A stretch of 64,000 nt of DNA from Elioraea sp. (lineage in GTDB: Bacteria; Pseudomonadota; Alphaproteobacteria; Acetobacterales; Acetobacteraceae), in the NCBI RefSeq assembly GCF_022842375.1, contig NZ_JALHPR010000001.1:1-64000 (forward strand), in the 5' to 3' direction. Below, in pieces: positions 17,058 through 24,645 of the stretch. How positions within the stretch are numbered: position 1 is the stretch's first letter; each line of letters begins with the position of its first letter. The notes below the pieces were generated by a model. That model had not been told where the DNA came from. It did no database searches and saw only the letters and a program-made list of their open reading frames with translations. Made by a program: the position numbers and the translations under genes.

Positions 17058-18837
17058 GGGTGTTCTCCTTATCTCGCCTCAGCGCCAGCGTCGCCGCCTC
17101 GTCGACCGCGAGCGTCTCGTCATCGATCTCGCCGGTGAAGACGACGCCATAGACATCGCGCGCCTTCTCCCGGCTTTCCCAGCCTTCGAGAACGTCGTGC
17201 AGCACGCGGGCGGGCTCCCGCGCGAGCGGCCTGCCGTATCCGCCACCGGCGCTGTCACGCCCGCGCAGTACCTCGCCCTTGCGCAGCGTCACCTGCACCA
17301 CGTTCGGCAGCCGCGCCTCGTCGCCGTTCGCGCCGATGCGCAAGGTCATGCCCGCGGTGCCGTCCTGCCCGCCGGCAACGCCGCGCGGCGGCGTATGCTG
17401 TCCGTCGCAGGAGATCACGGCGGTCACGTCGTTGCCCGTGGGCGTCAGGTCGATCGTCTGCGCGGGCGCGCCGCGGCGTCGGCCGGCACCGGCACTGTCC
17501 TGCACGAGCGAGAGCGCATTCACGCGCAAGGGGTGCTTGAGCTCGTCCACCTCGATGCTGTCGCGATACATCAGCCCCGCGATCACCGGGATCGCGTAGT
17601 TCACCCAGCCATCGGCAACCGGGCTCGCCGGGCCGCCATTGGTCGAGAGCATCATGCGGTTGACGAAGGGCGCGCCGCCGCGGCGATGGTCCTTTCCCGA
17701 GATCACCGCCATGCCCGCGCCAAGCCCCGTGCCGCCCTCGGCGAGGCCGTGGCCGTCACCCAGCTGGGCGAAGGCCGATTGCGTGATGTTGACGAGGCGT
17801 TCGGAGACGTTCGTCGTTCCCATCGAGCAGGAGTGGGGGAATCTCGGGGCCGCCACCACGCTCTCCTCGGCGTAGGTGAAGCGGAGGCGGCGGAAGCTGC
17901 CGGCGTTGCGCGGCAGGTCCTTCTCCAGCGCGTTGAAGATCGCGCCGACGACGGCCGAGGTGGCGGCACCGAGCGAGGTGTTGAGGCCGACATCGACACA
18001 GGGCGGATTGTCGGAGAGATCGACATGGATCATCGCCTCCTCCGGATCGATCTCGATCTTGACCGTGAGCTCGAGCCCGCCTGGCAGGATGCCCTCGAGC
18101 GGGTCTGACCGCCCCTTGTTCACGAGCTGCGCCCGGGGCAGGCGGCGGATGTTGTCGATCATCCTCCGCTCGGAATAGTCGAACCACTCGGCGATGAAGC
18201 GCTTCACCGTCGCCGCGCCATATTTCGTGCAGAATTCCTCGAGCCTCCGCTCCGCCACGCGGGCTGAGCCCAAGCCGGCGAGATAGTCGCCATACCACTG
18301 GTCGGGCACGCGGATGCGCGCACGGCACATCCGCACGATGTCCTCGATGTTGCGGAAGTCGCGCTGGATGCGCACGCCGGGGAATACCAGCGCACCCTCG
18401 TGGTAGACGTCGCGCGCGAGCACGAAGTAGCTCGACGGGATCGAGTTGCCGATATCGGCCATGTGGCACTTGGCCACGCTGGTGAACAGGTGCTCGCCCT
18501 CATGGAACACCGGCACCATGAAGGTATGGTCGGCCGGGTGGGTGTTGCCGCCATAGGGGTCGTTGTCGAGATAGGCGTCGCCCTTCCGGATGTCGCCTTC
18601 GTGGTAGCGGCGCATGTTCGCCGTCTGGATGTGGCAGCCGAAGATGTGCACCGGCAGCCCCTCGGCCGGGGCGAGCAGCTGGTCATCGCCGGTGACGAGG
18701 CAGCAGGAGAAGTCGCGTGCCGAGGAGATGACGGCCGATCGCGCGGCGCGCAGCAGCGTGTTCGTCATCTCGCGCACGATGCCGTCGAGCCTGTTGGCCA
18801 TCACCGACATCAGCACGGGATCAAGCGGTGCGGTCAT
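17047..18837 (-). CDS. hyuB: Hydantoinase B/oxoprolinase family subunit (first pair)
   Basis: This 596-residue HyuB-type subunit has DPVLMSVMANRLDGIVREMTNTLLR, the metal-binding loop DNDPYGGNTHPADHTF and a later GGxGG-type region (SAGGGYGRPLAREP). HyuA/HyuB enzymes use ATP to open hydantoin, N-methylhydantoin or 5-oxoproline rings. I take ATG 18837 because GGGAG is spaced 7 bp from it; GTG 18843 overlaps the hyuA stop (GTGA) and is possible but too close to the RBS. It is coupled to hyuA upstream and to the dioxygenase downstream. Substrate specificity cannot be read from the sequence. Confidence 0.93.
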   Translation of the reverse strand: MTAPLDPVLMSVMANRLDGIVREMTNTLLRAARSAVISSARDFSCCLVTGDDQLLAPAEGLPVHIFGCHIQTANMRRYHEGDIRKGDAYLDNDPYGGNTHPADHTFMVPVFHEGEHLFTSVAKCHMADIGNSIPSSYFVLARDVYHEGALVFPGVRIQRDFRNIEDIVRMCRARIRVPDQWYGDYLAGLGSARVAERRLEEFCTKYGAATVKRFIAEWFDYSERRMIDNIRRLPRAQLVNKGRSDPLEGILPGGLELTVKIEIDPEEAMIHVDLSDNPPCVDVGLNTSLGAATSAVVGAIFNALEKDLPRNAGSFRRLRFTYAEESVVAAPRFPHSCSMGTTNVSERLVNITQSAFAQLGDGHGLAEGGTGLGAGMAVISGKDHRRGGAPFVNRMMLSTNGGPASPVADGWVNYAIPVIAGLMYRDSIEVDELKHPLRVNALSLVQDSAGAGRRRGAPAQTIDLTPTGNDVTAVISCDGQHTPPRGVAGGQDGTAGMTLRIGANGDEARLPNVVQVTLRKGEVLRGRDSAGGGYGRPLAREPARVLHDVLEGWESREKARDVYGVVFTGEIDDETLAVDEAATLALRRDKENTHAA

Positions 18838-18839
18838 CG

Positions 18840-20927
18840 TCACGCTCCCTTCGGCGCGCAGTGGAGGATGTAGTTGCCCGCGGCCGAGAGTGTGGCCGAC
18901 AGGCCTGGCGTGACGACGATGGTCGTCGTCGGCTCCTCGATGATCGCGGGGCCGGCGATCGCGGCACCGGCGGCGAGGGCAGGGCCGCGGAAGATCGCGG
19001 TCTCGACGCGCCCGGTCTCGGCGAAGTAGCAGGACCGGCGCGCGTCAGGCGTGGGTGCGTGTGATGTTGCGGCAGCGTCGGGTGCCGGGGGCGCGTCGAA
19101 CAGCGTGATCGCGATGCGCCCCTTCCAGTTCACGAACTCCACCGCGCTGCCCTCGTCGCGCACGGCATAGACGCGCTCATGCGTCTGGTGGAAGGCTTCG
19201 GCGAGTGCGGCGATATCCGCGGCCCCGCCGATGCGCGAGAAGGGCAGGCGGGTGTCGAGCTCCCACACCTGTGCCCTGTAGCGGGCCTCGACCAGAAGCT
19301 CCGTGCGCACCCGGGCGCCACTCGCACCCCGGAGGCCGCGGCGGAAGGCCTCGAGCTCCTCCTCGATAGCGTCCAGCGCCGCGTTCACCGCCGCGACATC
19401 GAAGCCGGCGGTGTCGGTGAAGCGGCTGCGCGTCGCCTCGAACACGATGTCGGAAGCCTGCATGCCGCAGGCCGACAGCGCAGAGGCCGTGCGCGGGAGG
19501 ATGACGGTGTCACAGCCGAGCTCGCGGGCGATCGGCATGATGTTGAACCCTGCCGCGCCGCCGCCGGCCACGATCACGCTCTCGCGCGGGTTCAGCCCCT
19601 CGTTCACCGTGATCTCGCCGATCGCCTTGATCATCAGCTCGTTCGCAATCGTCATGATCGCCGCGGCGGTCTCGTCCGCACTCTGCCCGAACGTCTCGGC
19701 GAGGCTGCCGATCACGCGGGCGGAGGCGGCCGGGTCGAGCGAGAGGCGCCCGCCGTTGAAGAAGCCAGGGTCGATGTAGCCGAGCACCATGGCCGCATCC
19801 GTCACGGTCGGGTGCTCGCCGCCGCGGCCGTAGCAGGCGGGGCCTGGGTTGGAGCCTGCCGATTGCGGCCCGACGCGGAGCAGCCCCCCGGCATCGCGCC
19901 AGGCGATCGAGCCGCCGCCGGCGCCGATCGAGCGGACGTCGACGGTCGAGGTGCCGATGATGTCGCCGAGCCAGCGCTGCCCGAGCCAGGAATCGCGCGT
20001 GTAAACGAGGCTCCCGTCGCGCACCAGGCCGACATCGAAGGTTGTTCCGCCCGTGTCACACACGATCACGTTGCCGCCCATGCGCTCCGCCGCGCTCGCT
20101 GCGCGGCCGGCGACGGGCGCCATGGCGGGGCCGGATTTCAGCGTGTGGATCGGCCTCGCGACCAGTTCCTCGACATGCTGGCAGCCACCAGCGGAGGTGG
20201 AGACCAGCAGGTCGCCGCGGAAGCCTGCCGCGCGAAGGTCGGCCTCCATCCCGGTCAGGTGCGCCTGCATCAGCGGCTTGAGGGAGGCGTCGATGGCGGT
20301 GGCCGACGCGCGCCGGTACTCGCGCAGGATCGGCACGAGCTGGTGTGACAGCGTGTAGGGAACGCCCGGCAGATGTTCCTCGATCATCGCGCCCAGGGCG
20401 AGCTCGTGCGCGGGGTTGGCGATCGACCAGAGGAGGCTGACCGCCACGGCCTCGAACCTGCGCTCCGCGAGGAGCGCAATCACGGCGCGCGCCTGGGCGT
20501 GGTCGAGCGGCAGCACAACCTCGCCGTCGGCGCCGATGCGCTCGGCGATCTCGAAGCTGCGGCGGCGCGGAATGTAGGGATCGGGATAGTCGACCGTATA
20601 GTCGTGCGGTCCGTGCTTGCCCCCCTCCTTCAGCGTCAGCGTATCGCGGAAGCCCTGCGTGGTCAGGAAGGCCGTGCGCGCTGTGCGCTTGGTGACGACG
20701 GCATTGGTGGCCCGGGTGGTGCCGTAGACGAGGGTGGAGGAAGCATCGAGCAGGGCCGGACCGGTGAGGCCAAGCGCCGAGGCGACGACGGCGAGTGCCG
20801 CCTGCATGCCATCGAAGATGCGCTCATGCGTCGTGAGTGCCTTGCCGATGTGCAATTGCCCATCCGGATCGAGCACCACGACATCGGTGAAGGTTCCGCC
20901 CGTGTCGACGGAAATACGGTAGGCCAT
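18840..20927 (-). CDS. hyuA: Hydantoinase/oxoprolinase A family subunit (first pair)
   Basis: This 695-residue HyuA-type ATP-dependent subunit begins MAYRISVDTGGTFTDVVV, the phosphate-1 motif of the actin-like ATPase fold. It contains YGTTRATNAV, VCDTGGTTFDVGLV (second phosphate loop) and SIGAGGGSIAW, with YTVDYPDPYIPRR near 100. GGAGGAA lies 7 bp before the ATG. It is the first gene of a three-gene minus-strand unit, and its promoter is half of a back-to-back sigma-54 pair shared with the isochorismatase-like gene. The C-terminal third has the acetone-carboxylase/oxoprolinase-like beta domain. Confidence 0.94.
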   Translation of the reverse strand: MAYRISVDTGGTFTDVVVLDPDGQLHIGKALTTHERIFDGMQAALAVVASALGLTGPALLDASSTLVYGTTRATNAVVTKRTARTAFLTTQGFRDTLTLKEGGKHGPHDYTVDYPDPYIPRRRSFEIAERIGADGEVVLPLDHAQARAVIALLAERRFEAVAVSLLWSIANPAHELALGAMIEEHLPGVPYTLSHQLVPILREYRRASATAIDASLKPLMQAHLTGMEADLRAAGFRGDLLVSTSAGGCQHVEELVARPIHTLKSGPAMAPVAGRAASAAERMGGNVIVCDTGGTTFDVGLVRDGSLVYTRDSWLGQRWLGDIIGTSTVDVRSIGAGGGSIAWRDAGGLLRVGPQSAGSNPGPACYGRGGEHPTVTDAAMVLGYIDPGFFNGGRLSLDPAASARVIGSLAETFGQSADETAAAIMTIANELMIKAIGEITVNEGLNPRESVIVAGGGAAGFNIMPIARELGCDTVILPRTASALSACGMQASDIVFEATRSRFTDTAGFDVAAVNAALDAIEEELEAFRRGLRGASGARVRTELLVEARYRAQVWELDTRLPFSRIGGAADIAALAEAFHQTHERVYAVRDEGSAVEFVNWKGRIAITLFDAPPAPDAAATSHAPTPDARRSCYFAETGRVETAIFRGPALAAGAAIAGPAIIEEPTTTIVVTPGLSATLSAAGNYILHCAPKGA

Positions 20928-20953
20928 GCGTTTCCTCCGGAACGACAGTCAGT

Positions 20954-20969
20954 AGGCACAGTGTTTGCA
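20954..20969 (+). promoter_or_regulatory. Sigma-54 promoter, rightward half of a shared pair
   Basis: AGGCACA, four bases, TTGCA, with GG 20955-20956 and GC 20967-20968. The expected start near 20980 is 17 bp before the isochorismatase-like ATG and just ahead of its GGGAGGGG site. Confidence 0.72.
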
Positions 20970-20981
20970 AGCAACGTGCCG
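20964..20981 (-). promoter_or_regulatory. Sigma-54 promoter, leftward half of a shared pair
   Basis: Minus strand CGGCACG, four bases, TTGCA, with GG 20980-20979 and GC 20968-20967. The -12 GC is the same dinucleotide used by the rightward promoter. The expected start near 20956 leaves a 29-nt leader before hyuA. Confidence 0.72.
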
Positions 20982-20996
20982 AACCGGGAGGGGTGG

Positions 20997-21632
20997 ATGG
21001 TCGATCTCTACGCGCAACGTGGCTATGGTGCCCGCAAGGTCGGGTTCGGGCGGAAGCCCGGCCTCGTCGTCGTCGATTTCCAGGCAGGCTTCACCGATCC
21101 AGCAGCACCGATGGGCGGGGCGCCGATGGTCGATGCGGCCTGCGCACGCACGGCTGACCTGATGCGCGCGGCCAAGGCGGCCGGCGTGCCGATCGTTGCC
21201 TGCGTGATCGGGTTCGACAGCCCTGCCGCGGTGCCGCATTGGAAAGTCGGGCCGGTGCATGACCTCATCACCGGCACGCCCGGCACAGCGCTTGACCCGC
21301 GGATCGCCGCGGCCGGTCCCGACGTCGTGTTGACGAAAACCGCTCCCTCCATCTTCTTCGGAACGCCCGCCGGTGCCATCCTGACGCGGGAGGGGGTCGA
21401 TACGGTGATCGTCACGGGCTGCATCACATCGGGCTGCGTGAGGGCCTCGATCATTGATGCGTTCTCGCTCGGCCTCCGCGTGCAGGTGCCGGAGGATTGC
21501 GTCGGCGACCATGACCGCGCGGCGCATGACCAGAACCTGACAGATGTCGGCCGCCGCTACGCTGACGTGATCGATGCCGAAGCCGCAATCGCCGCACTCG
21601 AAACCTTCGCCCGGCAGAACGACCGGGCCTGA
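20997..21632 (+). CDS. Isochorismatase-family hydrolase, N-carbamoylsarcosine-amidase-like
   Basis: This 211-residue cysteine hydrolase has the catalytic triad of the family in order: Asp27 (LVVVDFQAGF), Lys114 (VLTKTAPS) and Cys147 (TGCITSGCVRAS). Length and the SGCVRAS motif fit the N-carbamoylsarcosine amidase branch, which releases ammonia and CO2 from N-carbamoyl compounds. GGGAGGGG precedes the ATG. It stands between two HyuA-HyuB pairs, and N-methylhydantoin opening by such enzymes produces N-carbamoylsarcosine, so the context supports this activity. Other members of the family hydrolyse nicotinamide or ureides, and those remain possible. Confidence 0.85.
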   Translation: MVDLYAQRGYGARKVGFGRKPGLVVVDFQAGFTDPAAPMGGAPMVDAACARTADLMRAAKAAGVPIVACVIGFDSPAAVPHWKVGPVHDLITGTPGTALDPRIAAAGPDVVLTKTAPSIFFGTPAGAILTREGVDTVIVTGCITSGCVRASIIDAFSLGLRVQVPEDCVGDHDRAAHDQNLTDVGRRYADVIDAEAAIAALETFARQNDRA

Positions 21633-21655
21633 GCAACGACGGGAGACAGGAAACG

Positions 21656-22579
21656 ATGCCGAAAGAAATCCTCTGTGCCTTCAGCGTCCATTGCGATGCC
21701 GTCGCCGGCTGGCTCGGCTCCTACATCGGCGAGGACAGCCCCGGCGACATCAGCCGCGGCGTGTTCGCCGGGGAGGTCGGCATGGACCGTATCCTGACTT
21801 TGTTTGAGCGCTTCGGCATCAAGCAGTCTTTCTTCATCCCAGGCCACACGATCGAGAGCTTCCCCGACGCGACCGACAGGGTCGCCAAGGCAGGCCACGA
21901 GATCGGCCTGCACGGCTACAGCCATGAGAACCCCCTCGCGCTCACCCGCACGCAGGAGGAGGCGATCTTCGACAAGTGCATCGGGCTGATCGAGAAGCAT
22001 TGGGGGCGCAGGCCCGTCGGCTATGTCGCGCCGTGGTGGGAGGTGAGTGCCACGAGCATCGAGATCCTGGTCGAGCGTGGCATCATGTACGACCACAGCC
22101 TGATGCACCGCGACACCACGCCCTACTACGTGCGCACGGGCGACAGCTGGACGCCGATCGACTACTCCAAGCCAGCGGAAACCTGGATGAAGCCGTTCAA
22201 GCGGGGCAAGGAAACGGACCTCGTCGAGGTTCCCGCCTCCTGGCACCTCGATGACCTGCCGCCGATGATGTTCATCAAGAAGTTCCCGAACTCGCACGGC
22301 TACGTCTCGCCGCGCGCGCTCGAGGAGATCTGGCGCGACCATTTCGACTATGTGTACCGCGAGAACGATTATGCCGTGGTGCCGATGACCATCCACCCCG
22401 ACGTGGCCGGACGGCCGCAGGTGCTGCTGATGCTCGAGCGGCTGATCTCCTACATGATGTCCCAGCCCGGCGTGCGGTTCGTCACGCTCGAGGACATGGT
22501 GCTCGATTTCAAGGCGCGCTTCCCACGCAAGGGTGCGAAGGCAGCCACGAAGGGCGCGAAGGCGCAGAAGAAGCGATGA
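21656..22579 (+). CDS. Polysaccharide-deacetylase-fold hydrolase with Lys/Ala-rich tail
   Basis: This 307-residue NodB-fold protein lacks a signal peptide. Metal-site landmarks are SVHCDAVAGW near the N-terminus (Asp), HEIGLHGYSHE (two His), YVAPWWE and a late VPMTIHPDVAGRP. The cytosolic location and short strands resemble PuuE-type allantoinases and peptidoglycan-deacetylase-like amidases more than cell-wall enzymes. The last 18 residues are almost only Lys and Ala with a KGAK repeat, unlike anything else in the window. It is co-transcribed with the isochorismatase-like gene (23-bp gap) and overlaps hyuA by 4 bp, suggesting hydrolysis of a cyclic amide. Confidence 0.87.
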   Translation: MPKEILCAFSVHCDAVAGWLGSYIGEDSPGDISRGVFAGEVGMDRILTLFERFGIKQSFFIPGHTIESFPDATDRVAKAGHEIGLHGYSHENPLALTRTQEEAIFDKCIGLIEKHWGRRPVGYVAPWWEVSATSIEILVERGIMYDHSLMHRDTTPYYVRTGDSWTPIDYSKPAETWMKPFKRGKETDLVEVPASWHLDDLPPMMFIKKFPNSHGYVSPRALEEIWRDHFDYVYRENDYAVVPMTIHPDVAGRPQVLLMLERLISYMMSQPGVRFVTLEDMVLDFKARFPRKGAKAATKGAKAQKKR

Positions 22580-24642
22580 GGCTCATCGGCGTCGATGTCG
22601 GCGGCACCTTCACTGACCTGGTGCTCGCCGACACGGAGACGGGGACCGTCACCATCCACAAGGTGCCGACGACGCCCGAGGACCCGTCGATCGGCGTGGC
22701 CGAGGGCGTCGGCGGCCTGTGCGACCACGCGGGCGTGAGCCGCGCCGCGATCGATCACGTGCTGCACGGCACGACGATCGCGACCAACGCCGCGCTCGAG
22801 CATCGTGGCGCCGAGTGCGGGATGATCACCACGCGCGGCTACCGCGACATCCTGCACATCGGCCGCCACCAGCGGCCGCAGCACTACTCGATCCGCCAGC
22901 AGATTCCGTGGCAGGCGACACCCCTGGTCAAGCGCCGCCACCGCCATGTGGTGACGGAGCGGCTGGTTCCGCCGCGGGGCGACGTCCTCGTCCCGCTGGC
23001 GGAGGACGAGGTGCGCGCTGCCGCACGCGCGCTGCGCGAGGCGGGCATCACCGCCATCGCGATCGGGTTCCTGTTCTCCTACCTGAACCCCGCGCATGAG
23101 CGGCGGGCACGCGAGATCGTGCGCGAGGAGCATCCCGACGCGTTCGTGACGATCTCGTCGGACGTCGCGCCGCAGTTCCGGGAGTTCGAGCGATTCACAA
23201 CGGCGGCGATGAACGCCTTCGTCGGGCCGAAGGTGCGTGACTACGTCGCACGGCTCGACCGCCGCATCGGCGAGGCGGGGCTCACCGCCGATCTCCACAT
23301 CATGGCCTCGAACGGCGGCGTGGTGACACCGGCGATGGTGGCCGAACGGCCTGTCGTGACGATGCTGTCGGGCCCGGCCGCGGGCGTGCTGGGCGGCGCC
23401 TGGGCCGGCGCGTTGTCGGACAGGAAGAACCTCATCACCTTCGACGTCGGCGGCACATCGGCCGATATCGGCATCGTGACGGAGGGCGTCTTCGCCGAAG
23501 CCACCGCGCGCGACACCTGGATCGCCGGATTCCCCCTGCTCACGCCGATGATCGACATCCACACGATCGGCGCCGGCGGCGGCTCGATCGCGCGGGTCGA
23601 CGAGGGCGGCGCCTTCCGCGTCGGCCCGCAATCGGCCGGCGCGCGGCCTGGCCCGGCCGCCTACGGGCGCGGCGGAACCGAGCCGACCGTGACGGACGCG
23701 CACGTGGTGCTCGGCCGCCTCGTTCCGGCGAACTTCCTCGGCGGCGCCATGTCGCTCGACGTCGCGGCGTCCGAGCGGGTGATCGACGGGCTTGCCGCGA
23801 AGCTCGGCCTCCCGCGCGAGGCGGCGGCGCTGGGCGTGCTGACGATCATCAACGCCAACATGGCCAACGCGATCCGCTCGCGGACGGTGCAGAAGGGCAT
23901 CGACCCGCGCGGCTATGCGCTCGTCGCCTTCGGCGGTGCGGGGCCGCTGCATGGCGCCGAGGTCGCGCGCGAGCTCGGCATCCGCGAGGTCGTGGTGCCG
24001 CCGCACCCGGGGATCACCTCGGCGATGGGGCTGCTGACGTCAGACCTCAAGTACGACGCGCTGCGCACGGCGTTCCAGGCCTCGACCGCATTCGACCTCG
24101 CGCGGATGGCGGAGGACTTTGCCGCAATGGAAGCCGAGATCGCTGCGCGCTTCGCGGCCGACGGCATCGATCCAGCCCGCACGCGCACCGCGCGCGCGGC
24201 CGACATGCGCTATGCCGGGCAGGGCTACGAGCTGCGCGTCGCGGTGGGCGACGGCGCCGTCGAGGCCGGGACGATCGCAGCCGCGCTCGAGCGGTTCCAT
24301 GCGGCACATCGCGCCGAGTATGGCCATGCCTTCCCCGACAGCGTCGTGGAGATCGTGAACCTCCGCGTCACGGGCATAGGCGCGCGGCCGAAGCCGAACC
24401 GCCCCGTGCCGCGGCACGGCGACGGCCTCGCCGGCGCGACGCTGCGTGAGACCGGCGTGGTGTTCGCGGTCGACGGGGTGGCGGAACGTATGGTCACGCC
24501 GGTTCTCGCGCGCGAGAGGCTGCCGCTCGGCACCCCCATCGCCGGCCCCGCCATCGTGGTGCAGACCGACACGACCACCGTCGTGCCGCCAGGCTGCACG
24601 CTCGTCGCCGATGCCGGCGGCAACCTGATCATCACGCTCTGA
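22576..24642 (+). CDS. hyuA: Hydantoinase/oxoprolinase A family subunit (second pair)
   Basis: This 688-residue HyuA subunit starts MRLIGVDVGGTFTDLVLAD, overlapping the upstream stop as ATGA. It contains HGTTIATNAALEHRGA, ITFDVGGTSADIGIV, TIGAGGGSIARVD and FGGAGPLHGAEVARELGI. It is clearly diverged from the minus-strand HyuA at 18840-20927 and is closer in style to AcxA/N-methylhydantoinase A (RGYRDILHIGRHQRP). ATP-dependent ring opening of a cyclic imide or ureide is the family activity. The partner HyuB follows after 3 bp. Confidence 0.93.
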   Translation: MRLIGVDVGGTFTDLVLADTETGTVTIHKVPTTPEDPSIGVAEGVGGLCDHAGVSRAAIDHVLHGTTIATNAALEHRGAECGMITTRGYRDILHIGRHQRPQHYSIRQQIPWQATPLVKRRHRHVVTERLVPPRGDVLVPLAEDEVRAAARALREAGITAIAIGFLFSYLNPAHERRAREIVREEHPDAFVTISSDVAPQFREFERFTTAAMNAFVGPKVRDYVARLDRRIGEAGLTADLHIMASNGGVVTPAMVAERPVVTMLSGPAAGVLGGAWAGALSDRKNLITFDVGGTSADIGIVTEGVFAEATARDTWIAGFPLLTPMIDIHTIGAGGGSIARVDEGGAFRVGPQSAGARPGPAAYGRGGTEPTVTDAHVVLGRLVPANFLGGAMSLDVAASERVIDGLAAKLGLPREAAALGVLTIINANMANAIRSRTVQKGIDPRGYALVAFGGAGPLHGAEVARELGIREVVVPPHPGITSAMGLLTSDLKYDALRTAFQASTAFDLARMAEDFAAMEAEIAARFAADGIDPARTRTARAADMRYAGQGYELRVAVGDGAVEAGTIAAALERFHAAHRAEYGHAFPDSVVEIVNLRVTGIGARPKPNRPVPRHGDGLAGATLRETGVVFAVDGVAERMVTPVLARERLPLGTPIAGPAIVVQTDTTTVVPPGCTLVADAGGNLIITL

Positions 24643-24645
24643 GGC

